The notes under the pieces were generated by a model. It was not told the DNA's origin. It was given only the letters and a program-made list of their open reading frames with translations, and ran no database searches. Positions 39,283-49,044 of a stretch of 64,000 nt of DNA are shown here, one piece after another (within the stretch, counting starts at the first letter, position 1; the number at the start of each line of letters is the position of its first letter). The position numbers were made by a program, and so were the translations under genes. This stretch comes from Thiospirochaeta perfilievii (GTDB lineage Bacteria; Spirochaetota; Spirochaetia; DSM-2461): contig NZ_CP035807.1 of NCBI RefSeq assembly GCF_008329945.1, forward strand, positions 1,612,001 to 1,676,000, written 5' to 3'.

Positions 39283-40470
39283 TTATCCCCTATTTGATAG
39301 AAGGTGTCCCATTCTATCTTTTTTTGTTTCTAAATATCTTTTATTACTAATACAGGTCTCTCCCTCTATAGGGATTCTACTAACAACATTGATTCCTGTA
39401 TCTTCTAAACCTGTTACCTTTAGAGGGTTATTTGTCAGTAGATTAACCTCTAAAATACCTCTCTCTTTTAAAAGTGATGAGACCATAGAGTACTCCCTCT
39501 CATCCTCCTTAAAACCAAGTACTAAGTTGGCATCTAAGGTATCTAACCCTTTATCCTGTAGGTTATAGGCCCTTAATTTATTTATAAGACCAATCCCTCG
39601 CCCCTCTTGTCGTAGGTAAATAATAGCTCCCCCTCTCTCTCCAATATACTTTAAAGAGAGATCTAACTGATCTCCACAATCACACCTTTTAGAACCTAAA
39701 AGATCCCCTGTTAAACACTCGGAGTGGATTCTAAGGTTTAGTGGGTTTTCCATCTTATCTTGATAGATTAATAGGTGGGGCATAGATTCATTTTTTTTAT
39801 TATCTAAACTCTCTAAATAGAAGGAGCCATACTTAGTAGGGATAAGAATAGGCTTTTTTTCATAGAGAAACCTCTTATACTCTTTTAATTCTTTAATTGT
39901 TAATCTCTTTAAATTATATTTTAGCTCAAACTCATCAAGATCATTTCCCCTTGCCATAGTTCCGTCATCATTTATAATTTCACATATTACGCCACAGGGT
40001 TTTAATCCAGAGAGAAGACAAAGATCAATTGCTGCCTCTGTATGCCCTTCCCGCTCTAAAACTCCCTGCTTTTTGGCTATTAATGGGAATATATGCCCAG
40101 GATGATGAAAATCTTCTTTTTTTGATTCAGGGTTACTTAAAGCTTTAATGGTTTTTGCCCTATCACTTGAGGAGATTCCAGTTGTTGTTCCCTCTTTAAC
40201 ATCGCAAGAGACAGTAAATGCAGTACCCTGTTTATCCTCTTGATTACTCATTCTTTTAAGACCAAGGCGTTTAGAGTATTCCAAACTTATAGGAGCACAT
40301 ATTAACCCTCTAGCCTTAGTAGCCATAAAGGTTATATCATCCGGAGTGATTAACTCCCCAGCCATAACCAGGTCACCCTCATTCTCCCTGTCTTCGTTGT
40401 CTGTAACAATAATCATATTACCTTTTTTAAAATCTTCTAAGATTTCTATAACTTCTTTAAACCTATCCAC
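39283..40470 (-). CDS. ribBA: Bifunctional DHBP synthase / GTP cyclohydrolase II
   Basis: A 395-residue fusion making both precursors of riboflavin. The RibB half has [16 protein letters not shown] and HPGHIFPL with a typical acidic site. The RibA half has the zinc motif [18 protein letters not shown] and [10 protein letters not shown], then NPLKVTGL. Both active sites are complete. It sits one base after ribE and two before ribH. Confidence 0.97.
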   Translation of the reverse strand: MDRFKEVIEILEDFKKGNMIIVTDNEDRENEGDLVMAGELITPDDITFMATKARGLICAPISLEYSKRLGLKRMSNQEDKQGTAFTVSCDVKEGTTTGISSSDRAKTIKALSNPESKKEDFHHPGHIFPLIAKKQGVLEREGHTEAAIDLCLLSGLKPCGVICEIINDDGTMARGNDLDEFELKYNLKRLTIKELKEYKRFLYEKKPILIPTKYGSFYLESLDNKKNESMPHLLIYQDKMENPLNLRIHSECLTGDLLGSKRCDCGDQLDLSLKYIGERGGAIIYLRQEGRGIGLINKLRAYNLQDKGLDTLDANLVLGFKEDEREYSMVSSLLKERGILEVNLLTNNPLKVTGLEDTGINVVSRIPIEGETCISNKRYLETKKDRMGHLLSNRG

Positions 40471-40471
40471 T

Positions 40472-41095
40472 TTAAAACCCCCAACTTATTAACTTCTCTT
40501 TTGTTAAACCTTGAACCTCATTTTTAATTACAGACTTAACAAGCATATCCGGCTCAATATTAACAACTCGTCCAACCCTAAAACTTCCCACAGTAGACTC
40601 TGTTTTTGTGTGGGGTATAATATTAATTACTATCTCATCTTTAATAATATCTGCCACAGTAAGGCTTAACCCATCGACAGTTATAGAACCCTCTTTTATT
40701 ATGTTATCTCTAATATCTTTAGGGAGTTTTATCCTTAAGTACATATTATCTTTTTGTTTTTTTATTGATGAAATAGTACCGACTCCCTGAATATGTCCTT
40801 GAACAAAATGACCACCAAATGGCCTATTAAGGGTTATAGCCCTCTCTAGGTTAACACTATCCCCTTTTTTTAATAGATTAAGATTTGTTTTAAGAAGAGT
40901 TTGCTCAAGAACATCAACTATAAAACTAGATTTATTTAATGATGTTACTGTTTGGCAAACACCATTTATTGCAATTGAATCACCTAAAACAGTGTTCTCT
41001 AATACTGTTTGACACTCAATAACAACTACCCTACTTCTATAACCATGTTTAATACTTTTAACTAAACCAATCTCCTCAATTATTCCGGTAAACAT
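40472..41095 (-). CDS. ribE: Riboflavin synthase alpha chain
   Basis: A 207-residue enzyme built from two similar beta-barrel halves. MFTGIIEEIG at the start, SIAINGVCQTV in the first half and GSITVDGLSLTV in the second are the diagnostic repeats; FGGHFVQGHIQGVG marks the junction. It overlaps the end of ribD by 16 bases, so translation is coupled. Confidence 0.96.
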   Translation of the reverse strand: MFTGIIEEIGLVKSIKHGYRSRVVVIECQTVLENTVLGDSIAINGVCQTVTSLNKSSFIVDVLEQTLLKTNLNLLKKGDSVNLERAITLNRPFGGHFVQGHIQGVGTISSIKKQKDNMYLRIKLPKDIRDNIIKEGSITVDGLSLTVADIIKDEIVINIIPHTKTESTVGSFRVGRVVNIEPDMLVKSVIKNEVQGLTKEKLISWGF

Positions 41096-42165
41096 AGGAC
41101 TAACTCCTCCCTATACCCATTAAAAACAGTGTGATTCTCAATAATATCCATATCTATATGTTTAAAATTAATAGCCTTTGAAGGGGTTTCAATATTTAGA
41201 TCACCAATAGGTGACATCCCATCCCCTAATATTTTAGGAGCAATATAAATAGTAATCCTGTCCCAGATCTCATCTCTAATAAATTGGGTTAAAAGCTCCC
41301 TCCCTCCCTCAACAAAAAGAGAGTTTATACCTAACTCTTTTAAAGAAGTAAGAATCTGATTTAGTTGGAACTTCCTTCCAGGAAGAAGAATATACTCTCC
41401 TTTTCTATCTTTCCTATCCACTTCTAAAGTATCCTGGGAACAAAATATTACTGGATTCCTTTTAAATACATTTAACTTAGGAGATAATTTAAGAAGAGGG
41501 TCTATAACTATAGGCCTAGGAGATGGAGTATAACCATACCGGGTATTTAAAACTGGATTATCCAACTCGTATGTAGTTCTTCCAACCAGGATTCCATCGT
41601 ATTTAGATCTTAGATAATGGGTATTAGCCCTACAAGTCTGGCTACTTATCCACTTAGACTTACCACTATTTGCTGCAATTTTCCCATCTAATGTTTGGGC
41701 CCATTTAAGGTGGACATAGGGCCTTCCCTTCTCCATTAAAGAGTTATACCCCATATTAATCTCTAAGGCCTCTTTTTCCAGAACTCCAACAATAACATCT
41801 ATCCCTGCTTCTTTAAGCCGAGCTACCCCCTTTCCTGAAACCATGGGGTTTGGATCGATCTGACCTATAACAACCCTAGATATCCCACTGGAAATTATTC
41901 TGTCGCAACATGGGGGATTTTTTTTTCCTAAATAAAGAGAAGAGCATGGTTCTAGATTACAATAAAGAGTTGCACCATTAAGGGGTACAGAACAGGAGTC
42001 AATTGCATTAATCTCGGCGTGTTTTCCACCATGTTTTTCATGGTACCCCTGACTAATAATTTTTTTATTTTTTACAATAAGTGCACCAACAAGAGGGTTT
42101 GGCGCTACCCTACCTTTTCCACCTAGGGCGATATCTAACGCCCTTTTCATAAAATATTTATCCAA
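41080..42165 (-). CDS. ribD: Bifunctional pyrimidine deaminase / reductase
   Basis: A 361-residue two-domain enzyme for the second and third steps from GTP. The deaminase domain (1-145) has the zinc site HAEINAID and LEPCSSLYLGKKNPPCC. The reductase domain (about 146-361) has WAQTLDGKIA, GRTTYELDNP and SLFVEGGRELLTQF. First gene of the rib operon, preceded by the FMN riboswitch. An AGGAG RBS lies just before the start. Confidence 0.95.
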   Translation of the reverse strand: MDKYFMKRALDIALGGKGRVAPNPLVGALIVKNKKIISQGYHEKHGGKHAEINAIDSCSVPLNGATLYCNLEPCSSLYLGKKNPPCCDRIISSGISRVVIGQIDPNPMVSGKGVARLKEAGIDVIVGVLEKEALEINMGYNSLMEKGRPYVHLKWAQTLDGKIAANSGKSKWISSQTCRANTHYLRSKYDGILVGRTTYELDNPVLNTRYGYTPSPRPIVIDPLLKLSPKLNVFKRNPVIFCSQDTLEVDRKDRKGEYILLPGRKFQLNQILTSLKELGINSLFVEGGRELLTQFIRDEIWDRITIYIAPKILGDGMSPIGDLNIETPSKAINFKHIDMDIIENHTVFNGYREELVLCLPE

Positions 42166-42220
42166 ATAGGATCTCCTAAATTATAAGGGCGTGACAAAAA
42201 AAAGATAAATTTAGTTTTTA

Positions 42221-42350
42221 GCTATTTTCTTCCATCCGGACTATACCGTTGGTCTTGGAATTTCACCAAGTCAGTCCGAATGTAAACAAACGGAGTCGTG
42301 GACTATAACCACCAGTTGGGAATTGCTTTCGCTCACCCTACCCTGAAAAT
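42221..42350 (-). promoter_or_regulatory. FMN riboswitch (RFN element)
   Basis: On the minus strand this leader shows the conserved FMN aptamer pieces in order: AGGGTAGGGTGA, AATTCCCAACTGGTGGT, AGTCCACGA, GGTGAAATTCC and ACGGTATAGTCCGGATGGAAG. It ends about 55 bases before the ribD start, where a ribosome-site or terminator switch could act. It should repress ribD-ribE-ribBA-ribH when FMN is plentiful. The remaining 266 bases to 42616 hold no gene; AT-rich sequence there probably contains the promoters of the divergent operons. Confidence 0.96.
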
Positions 42351-42616
42351 TAAGCTCATATTATCTAAAAAACTATTTAATTGTCAAGAAAAATATTTTT
42401 ACAAGTTAATACTTATCCAAACAGGAAGGAGAATATGTTTAAATTTAATATCCTCATAATTCCAGTTATTTGAGTTATCGAATTAATTTCTTTAGAGTGG
42501 GTATAGGATTCAATAAGTGAACAGGTTCTAATATATTCTATAAAGATAGAGCATTCTACGCTTCCCGCCATAATTAAAATAGTGGTAAAATATATTATAA
42601 AATATTATAAAGAGAT

Positions 42617-43618
42617 GTGATCCCAGACTTAATGCCTCATCTTACGTTTTATCAGTATTTCTCCGTAATGTTTTTAACAACACTACTAGTTTTATTAAGT
42701 TTTTTTTGTAGTTTTAACTTTTACTTTTCAGATAATAAAAGAGATTTTTTATTAATATGTGTTCCTTCTGTTATGCAACTTTTTACCCTTGTTATTATTG
42801 AAGTATCCAACTCGAACATTATTAATAGCTATACTATTATAATTTTTAAGTTATTATTAATAATATCCTTACTGTTAAATATATGGAAAAAAAAGAGATT
42901 GATTTTTATCTCATATATACTACCTTTTTCCCTCTCGTTTTTTCATCATTATGGAACAATATACTCTTTAATATTGCCATTAGTTTTGATCTACCTGAAT
43001 CTAAAAAGTGATAGAGCTGTTATTGTATCAGAGTTAGGTGCACAGAGAATTTTAAATAGTTTAGATGAGGGAGTCCTTATATCTACTAAAGATAGTGTTA
43101 TTCTAATAAACAACAAAATGAAGGATATATTTGGTCTGAAAACTCTAAATCTTTCAGATATTAGTGAGAAAATATTTAATAATTCCAAAGAAATTTTGGA
43201 CCTATTAAAATATAAAAAAACTATTGATCTTGTAATCTTTAATGGTCGTGATCACTATCAGATAAACAGTAGTTTTAATAAAAACTCTATTATACTAACT
43301 GGGATTAATGTATCTAAGGAAATTAAACTAAGGGATGAGTTAAATAATAATATTAAAGAGCTTGAAGATTTGAGTATAAGGTTGGAGGAGTTATCAAAAG
43401 AGAGGGAAAGATCGGGACTTACTAAAGAGAAAGAGCAAGTATATGGATATATTGAAGATCTTATTAATAGAGGTCTTAACAATCTACACTCTGATCTATT
43501 ACAAATATCAAATGTACCACCAGTTAGTTATGAAGGGATTTTAAGAAGTAGTAGATCTCTTTTATCAGAAATACGTGAAATTGTTAAAAATTGGAGATTA
43601 TTTAGGGGAGAGGAATAA
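42617..43618 (+). CDS. Membrane sensor protein without a kinase ATPase domain
   Basis: A 333-residue protein. Four to five hydrophobic helices lie in residues 10-130, then a PAS-like segment (about 140-235, ILNSLDEGVLISTKDSVILINNKMKDIFGL), then a coiled coil and a short helical tail. No histidine box or HATPase motif is seen. GTG at 42617 is the chosen start; ATG at 42632 is an alternative. Its stop overlaps the start of a NarL-type regulator (TAATG), and a complete kinase follows, so it probably modulates that two-component pair. Confidence 0.6.
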   Translation: MIPDLMPHLTFYQYFSVMFLTTLLVLLSFFCSFNFYFSDNKRDFLLICVPSVMQLFTLVIIEVSNSNIINSYTIIIFKLLLIISLLLNIWKKKRLIFISYILPFSLSFFHHYGTIYSLILPLVLIYLNLKSDRAVIVSELGAQRILNSLDEGVLISTKDSVILINNKMKDIFGLKTLNLSDISEKIFNNSKEILDLLKYKKTIDLVIFNGRDHYQINSSFNKNSIILTGINVSKEIKLRDELNNNIKELEDLSIRLEELSKERERSGLTKEKEQVYGYIEDLINRGLNNLHSDLLQISNVPPVSYEGILRSSRSLLSEIREIVKNWRLFRGEE

Positions 43619-44256
43619 TGAATATTGTTATAGCAGAAGACCAAACACTATTGAGGGATAGTTTAAAAGTATATCTAGAGGGAAATAAAGATTTTAGTGT
43701 TATTGGGACAGTTTCAAATGGTGAGCAAGCAATTGAAATATGCGATAGATTAGATATCGATATAATAATTATGGATGTTAAAATGCCAAAACTAAATGGA
43801 ATCGAGGCTACTAAACAGATAAAAAAACTCTATCCACATATTAAAATTCTAATATTAACACTGTATGAATCTGAAACTGATATTTTAGAGGCTATTGAGG
43901 TTGGTGCTAACGGATACCTACTAAAGGATATAGAACCAGAAGCTCTGATCTCTGCTCTAAAAACGATTAGTTTTGGTATAACTATATTTAAATATGGAGC
44001 ATTAACCCCACTATTAAACCTAGTTTCTCCTTTAAAAGGTGATAATGATATTGTTGTAGAAGATTTTTCTAATAGCGAAATAGAAGTTATTAAACTAATA
44101 TGTCAAGGTCTAAAAAACTTAGAGATAGCAGATGAATTAGGTCTTTCATTAGCTACAATTAAAAATAGGGTGGGATCAATTTTATCCAAGACAAACCTAA
44201 ACGATAGGACACAGATTGTTATTTATGCTGTTAAAAATGGTCTTTTAAATTGTTAG
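43618..44256 (+). CDS. NarL/LuxR-family response regulator
   Basis: A 212-residue regulator. Receiver: AEDQTLLRD at the start, acceptor aspartate near residue 54 in IIMDVKMPKLNG, LTLYES and LLKDIEPE. The LuxR-type helix-turn-helix near the C-terminus contains SNSEIEVIKLICQGLKNLEI and LATIKNRVGSIL. It overlaps the sensor before it by one base and the kinase after it by 7, a compact three-gene unit. Confidence 0.95.
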   Translation: MNIVIAEDQTLLRDSLKVYLEGNKDFSVIGTVSNGEQAIEICDRLDIDIIIMDVKMPKLNGIEATKQIKKLYPHIKILILTLYESETDILEAIEVGANGYLLKDIEPEALISALKTISFGITIFKYGALTPLLNLVSPLKGDNDIVVEDFSNSEIEVIKLICQGLKNLEIADELGLSLATIKNRVGSILSKTNLNDRTQIVIYAVKNGLLNC

Positions 44257-45788
44257 ATCTACCTCCCTATGAACGTCTATTTATATTTGCATTAATTCCT
44301 GTACATCTACTCTCTCTACTATTAGCTATAGCTTTTTTAGTTTTAGTTCTTATTAGAGCTAAAGATGGGGATATTAAGAGGAGTTTTATACTCTTTCATT
44401 CTTTAATTATTATCTGGTTAATTGGTAAAATATCTAAAACAGTGGCCCCCACACTACCTTTGAGATGGTGGAGTAATGTATTTTACTATATTGGAATATT
44501 ACCTTTAGGAGCATCTCTTTTTATTTTTTCCCGATCAATATTAGGTCGTGGAATAAAAAAATGGTATCTGTTTTATATCCCTGCAATCTTATTTTTTATA
44601 GTATTAGTTACAAACCCTATACACTATCAATTCTATAAAAAATATACATTTGCAACAGATAGGTTTGGTTCGTTGTTTTATATTCATTTTATCATCACCT
44701 ATATATTTTCATTAATTGGAATTATTAACTTATTTGTAGTTGGAATAAGGGAAAGAAAAGAGTTTAAGAAGTCTATTTCGTTAATTATTGGAGCATCTAT
44801 ACCTCTTATAGTTAATATGAATTATATATTAGACGTGTATAATCCCATGTATGATATAACCCCTATAGCATATAATATATCACTAATTATTCTGGGATTT
44901 GCTGCCTTCAAACATGATTTTTTTGATTTTATACCCCAAGCTTTAGCAAAGTCATTAAACTCTCTACCAGGAAGTATCGAGTTAAATAATTGTAAGTATG
45001 GTCGGGATGATATTGCCGAAAACAAATTGTCCATTGTAAAAAAATATAGATTAGAAAAAGAAGATATCATTATAAAAAGAGTTGTCTCAATTGAGGACAT
45101 TATTAACAAACAGAATGAGTTACACTCTATTATTTCTAAAAAAAAGTTAGCCTTAGAAGTGATAGAGAAAGAGAGAGAAGAGAAACTAAAGGGATTAATT
45201 TTTAAAGAACGATTAAGGCTCTCTGGAGAAATACATGATATTTTAGGATACTCTGTTAGTTCTATTATTTCACTTTTAGAGATTGCTCGTATTAAGAATC
45301 TAAGTGGTGAAAAATATAAAAAACATATGCAACAGATATTATCTCTATCAGATGAGGGAGTTCGAAAACTAAAAAAATCTTTAATTGTAAATATCAAAAA
45401 TAGCTGGAAAAAAGAGTTTCAGAAATTACTTTGGGAGATTGAAGATCACGGTTTAAAGGTTACTAAACATATGGAACAATATAATAGTAACCAATTATAT
45501 CAACTTTTATATAAAATATTGAGGGAGGCTTTTACCAATATTTTAAAGTATTCAAAAGCTGATGAAATAACTATTATATTAACAAAGTTGGATGATTTTT
45601 ATCTTTTCAACATAATTGATAATGGTATCGGTTGTAAATCTATAACTCCTGGAACCGGAATGAATAATATGAAGCAGAGAGCAAAAAACAGTAACAGTAC
45701 TATTGTATTTAATAGTACTGTTGATGCTGGTTTTTTTATATCCCTGAAGATACCGATAAAAAACTATATAGATGAGTTTTCTGAGTAG
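44250..45788 (+). CDS. Membrane histidine kinase of the HisKA_3 (NarX-like) group
   Basis: A 512-residue kinase. About seven membrane helices in residues 10-230 resemble the 7TM sensor module. A coiled coil leads to the dimerisation helix with the acceptor histidine near residue 328 in SGEIHDILGYSV, and the ATPase domain has LREAFTNILKYSKA, IDNGIGC and GTGMNNMKQRA. TTG at 44250, overlapping the regulator, is the start that keeps the N-terminal helix. It is the natural partner of the NarL-type regulator. Its end overlaps a convergent lipoprotein gene by 25 bases. Confidence 0.92.
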   Translation: MLDLPPYERLFIFALIPVHLLSLLLAIAFLVLVLIRAKDGDIKRSFILFHSLIIIWLIGKISKTVAPTLPLRWWSNVFYYIGILPLGASLFIFSRSILGRGIKKWYLFYIPAILFFIVLVTNPIHYQFYKKYTFATDRFGSLFYIHFIITYIFSLIGIINLFVVGIRERKEFKKSISLIIGASIPLIVNMNYILDVYNPMYDITPIAYNISLIILGFAAFKHDFFDFIPQALAKSLNSLPGSIELNNCKYGRDDIAENKLSIVKKYRLEKEDIIIKRVVSIEDIINKQNELHSIISKKKLALEVIEKEREEKLKGLIFKERLRLSGEIHDILGYSVSSIISLLEIARIKNLSGEKYKKHMQQILSLSDEGVRKLKKSLIVNIKNSWKKEFQKLLWEIEDHGLKVTKHMEQYNSNQLYQLLYKILREAFTNILKYSKADEITIILTKLDDFYLFNIIDNGIGCKSITPGTGMNNMKQRAKNSNSTIVFNSTVDAGFFISLKIPIKNYIDEFSE

Positions 45789-46864
45789 TATGCACCCGTT
45801 ACATTTTCTCGGTAAGGAGATGATGAGCTTGTACCATTTTTAATCCCTTTCCAATAGTAAGAAGAGTCTATTACAGAGGTCCCATCATAATTTGTATCCA
45901 TACTTATCGTAATAGCTCCACCATCTGTTATTATTAGATCAGATCCCGTCTCTATATATATAGTAGTGCCTGACCCAACAACAAATTTAGCTCCATTAGC
46001 TATTGTTAATATTGCATTATTGTTAATTTCTGTAGGAGCTATTGTGTAATATGGCACTTCGGTTTCGGAGAAGCTTACACTTCTGTCTATTGTAATAGTA
46101 CCAAATGAGTAGAGTGATATTCGCTGGTATTGATTTGTGGTAATACCATCTTCTTTTGTAAATGTATTTGTATTCCCTATATCAAATGTTCCATCTAACA
46201 TCATAGGGTATGTATTACTATATAGCCTATTATTGTCTACTACTGATTCCGTTGAAGTATTATATTTTATCGAGATCCCTGTGTTATTTTCTCTAAAAAT
46301 AGAGTTAGTAATTGTTATCTTATAAGGATCACTATTGGATGATTGCTTTATAGCTTCATCTGCATATTCAAATGTACAGTAATTAAATAGGTTATCCGTT
46401 GTATCGATACTTATGTCTTCCCAAACTCCCTTGTATTGATCATATGAGTGACCATCTGTATCCCCACCTAAATCACTATATGTAGAAGTAAATGTTATCC
46501 GTTTATCTGAAGTTCCATCTGCTATAATTTTACCCGTTTCTGAAGTTCTAAATGTAACATCCCTACCAATTTTAATGATTACACCTGGTTCGATGGTTAG
46601 AATTGCTTCTACATCTAGGTCACGTGAAATAATATAGATATTACCTTCTTCCCATGTTTCATCTGAGGTTATAGTTCCTACTTTTGTTATTGTAGGCAAT
46701 GTTGTTGTACTCTCTTGGTTCTCTTCATCTGATTCCCCGTTTTCAGTTTGGGTATCGTTTTCAGTGGTTGTGGATAAACTATTATCCTCCACAGGATTAT
46801 CACCTATTTCGCACGAAAAAATAAAAATAAAACTTACAAATAATAATAATACATTTTTTAACAT
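45764..46864 (-). CDS. Lipoprotein with right-handed beta-helix repeats
   Basis: A 366-residue protein. Signal peptide ends FIFSC (Cys18), followed by a 40-residue acidic, Ser/Thr-rich linker. From about residue 60 the text has beta-helix turns of the kind ILTIEPGVIIKIGRDVTFRTSETGK-, then SIDTTDNLFNYCTFEYAD and ITNSIFRENNTGISIKYNTS, typical of pectate-lyase-like or polymorphic outer-membrane proteins. No lyase active site is recognised. It is likely a surface or periplasmic binding protein. It ends the backbone before the mobile region. Confidence 0.75.
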   Translation of the reverse strand: MLKNVLLLFVSFIFIFSCEIGDNPVEDNSLSTTTENDTQTENGESDEENQESTTTLPTITKVGTITSDETWEEGNIYIISRDLDVEAILTIEPGVIIKIGRDVTFRTSETGKIIADGTSDKRITFTSTYSDLGGDTDGHSYDQYKGVWEDISIDTTDNLFNYCTFEYADEAIKQSSNSDPYKITITNSIFRENNTGISIKYNTSTESVVDNNRLYSNTYPMMLDGTFDIGNTNTFTKEDGITTNQYQRISLYSFGTITIDRSVSFSETEVPYYTIAPTEINNNAILTIANGAKFVVGSGTTIYIETGSDLIITDGGAITISMDTNYDGTSVIDSSYYWKGIKNGTSSSSPYRENVTGAYYSENSSI

Positions 46865-46974
46865 AACTTTCTCCTATTTATTTTTTTATATTAAATCATC
46901 CTATTTTTTTCTAGATTCTTTTGGTTACTCTATTCTAGCCAAAAGATTAATTTACTTTAGGTAGATGGGTTTAT

Positions 46975-47256
46975 TTGAAAGTTTTCTCTTATAAAGGAAG
47001 GGTAAATTTTGTAGATGGCTACAATACGTCTCATAGACATTCAGGAATAAATTTTATAACACCACATGAAATGAGAAGTGGAAAATATATAAGCATAGCA
47101 AAAAATAGAAACAACGTAATGTTACAAGCCAAGGATAAAAACCCAAGCAGATGGAGTAATAATGTAAAGCAATTACCAATTAGACATGTGGTATATTTAA
47201 ATCCTACAGCTGATACTAGGATTACTATGAATAAAAAAATTAAGGTTGCAGTTTAA
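46975..47256 (+). pseudogene. Remnant of an IS3-family transposase (OrfB C-terminus)
   Basis: About 93 codons matching the C-terminal end of IS3-type integrase domains: a YNTSHRHSGINFITP-like stretch, then NPSRWSNNVKQLPI and VYLNPTAD. The catalytic part and the frameshift partner are absent and no inverted repeats were found, so it is a dead fragment. It marks the transition from backbone to accessory DNA. Confidence 0.8.
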
Positions 47257-47402
47257 GAAAATTAAAGATAACCCTTCAACTATGTTGACATATACCGATA
47301 CGTATTTGTTCTAGACTGATATTCCCTTTATTAATTTTCCTTTGTTTATATTATTACAGTAGCAGACAATAGTCTTATCATTTTTTATTTCCAAGTTCTT
47401 CA

Positions 47403-47681
47403 TTATTTACCATATACCTCGTTATGTGTTCCTACGTTGACTAGCGTTATTGCATCATCTGTTATTAACAGTTCAAGAGTAATTCTATAACTTATATTTA
47501 TTGAAACACTATGTAAATCAGATAGATTCCCTTGTAGCTGATGAAGTTTTAGAGATGGATGACTAGGATTTATTTCTAATATCTGTAAAGTTTTCTTATA
47601 TTGAGATTTCATTTCTGGATGTTTTTTTAAGAATTTCTTTGCCCTCTTTTCGTAACTATTGGTAAATATTAGTTTAGGCAT
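47403..47681 (-). CDS. RelE/ParE-superfamily toxin
   Basis: A 92-residue protein starting at ATG 47681 (MPKLIFTNSYEKRAKKFLKKHP). The pattern of N-terminal strand, two basic helices, LHQLQGNLSDLHSVSINISYRI and a C-terminal strand ending NVGTHNEVYGK is that of the YafQ/RelE/YoeB toxins, which cleave mRNA at the ribosome or poison gyrase. The start overlaps the end of the antitoxin gene by 8 bases. It is second in its operon. Confidence 0.88.
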   Translation of the reverse strand: MPKLIFTNSYEKRAKKFLKKHPEMKSQYKKTLQILEINPSHPSLKLHQLQGNLSDLHSVSINISYRITLELLITDDAITLVNVGTHNEVYGK

Positions 47682-47931
47682 TTTCAATTCTTCTTAAATG
47701 TTCATCTATTGTACCAGTTTTAAAATTATTATTTTTGATATCATTCTGTGATTCAATTAATGCTGCTTCCAATTCACATTCTCTTAAATGATTATATTCA
47801 TCCATGGGTAAAACAACATATTTACTTTTACCTCTAACGGTTATAACTGCTTCATTTTGTTCTGAAGTTATTTGATCTAAGATAGATACACCTTTAACCT
47901 TAAGATCATTAGCTGTGATACTATTCAACAT
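47674..47931 (-). CDS. Phd/YefM-family antitoxin
   Basis: An 85-residue protein with the Phd/YefM N-terminal DNA-binding fold: ITANDLKVKGVSILDQI, AVITVRGKSKYVVLPMDEYNHL. The C-terminal helix binds the toxin. It comes first in the operon, overlaps the toxin start, and has a palindromic operator upstream. Confidence 0.9.
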   Translation of the reverse strand: MLNSITANDLKVKGVSILDQITSEQNEAVITVRGKSKYVVLPMDEYNHLRECELEAALIESQNDIKNNNFKTGTIDEHLRRIENA

Positions 47932-47944
47932 TTTTACACCTCTA

Positions 47945-47977
47945 CTTAATAGTACTATTAAGAATACTATTTATCAA
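47945..47977 (-). promoter_or_regulatory. Toxin-antitoxin promoter with perfect 18-bp operator palindrome
   Basis: On the minus strand TTGATA (47977-47972), 17 bases, TACTAT (47954-47949). CTTAATAGTACTATTAAG at 47945-47962 is a perfect palindrome that covers the -10, the normal site for repression by the antitoxin or its complex. A related half AATAGTATTCTT lies just upstream. Confidence 0.8.
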
Positions 47978-48076
47978 TTAGAATTACCTTCATAAATTGA
48001 ATAATATAAAATTTATTATCCGAACCTGAGATTAAATCCTGAATTGAGATAATTAATAACCTTTAGCACCATTTCT

Positions 48077-49044
48077 TTGTCCCAGGTGGTGCTTTGAATA
48101 TAAAAAAACAGAGTTGGATAAGTTCATCAAAGGACTTTTTTCTACCTATATTTCAGTTATCAAAGTTATGTAAGGATAGATTTAAAACTCTTATGAAGAA
48201 TAAAGGATTACTTCATCAAATACCTCATGTAGTGTGGGAACGTGGTTGGAATGTTAATATCCAATCTGTTGGATCTGGAAGGAACACCATAAAATACCTA
48301 TCAAGATATGTTTTTAAAGTAGCTATTTCTGATTACAGGATTCTTAAAGTCCAAAATAGAAGAGTCTATTTTAAGTTTAGAAGTAAAAAAACTGGGCAAG
48401 TTGTTACTACTTCTTTGGAAGTCTTAGATTTTATTAAAAGGTATCTACTTCATGTATTACCTTCAGGTTTCATGAAAATTCGATATTTTGGTTTTATGCA
48501 TACATCATTTAATATGGAGTATAAGGACATTAGATTAATTATCGATGGCTTAGTTGCAGTACTTAATAAACCCGTAAAACCCATTATTCAGAAGGTTTTT
48601 ATATCCTGTTCAGCATGTGGTAAAGAGATGAAATTTATGTTTTCTATACTTCCAAATAATATAAGAATTAGGGGGTCATCTGGATGAAAATATATAAAAA
48701 TTACATCTCCAAAAATAGGAACTATCCATGTTTCACAAGTGAGGTATATTTTAATGTTTTTACGGAGTTAAATAATTGGGGAAATAACAAAAAAGATGGA
48801 TTTTCTGATGTGAAATCGTTCTCTCTTGGGTTCTTAAAGTTGAGTATAAAAATAATCTCGAGTATTTTATGTTATAAAATCCTCTTTAGAATGTAGCGAT
48901 TATTTATCAATACCCTATATGGAATACTCTTTCGTTGGCTTACAGGAACATTGGATTGAAATCGACGATAAAGACCATAGAAGAGTCTCTTTTAACTGAA
49001 GATCACCTGATGTTTGGCCTTTATAGTCGAATCAATCCTTAGGG
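48077..49044 (+). mobile_element. 5'-truncated copy of the IS91-like element
   Basis: About 968 bp that read identically to 54052-55019 (constant offset 5,975). The copy lacks the tyrosine recombinase, the zinc-binding region and the HUH motif of the transposase; it starts just after the HUH motif and keeps the complete right end. The left junction near 48077 falls in unrelated sequence. After the right end comes TTAAAT, the start of the first visible cassette, so the copy was inserted at an attC junction. Perfect identity suggests recent spread or gene conversion. Confidence 0.85.
48079..48687 (+). pseudogene. Truncated IS91-type transposase
   Basis: The frame matches the C-terminal 200 residues of the full transposase (53565-54662), from PGGALNIKKQSW onward, including the tyrosine pair in NTIKYLSRYVFK. 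Without the zinc domain and HUH histidines it cannot be active. A 70-codon ORF overlaps its end (48684-48896) as in the complete copy. Confidence 0.85.

Noticed and set aside
44822-45397. A 191-codon minus-strand ORF inside the HisKA_3 kinase gene
   Set aside because: Shadow of a conserved kinase, serine and isoleucine rich as expected from antisense AT-rich code.
47257-48076. Search for an attC around the toxin-antitoxin pair
   Set aside because: No TAAC...GTTGGCG...GTTA arrangement could be found, so it is not counted as a cassette.
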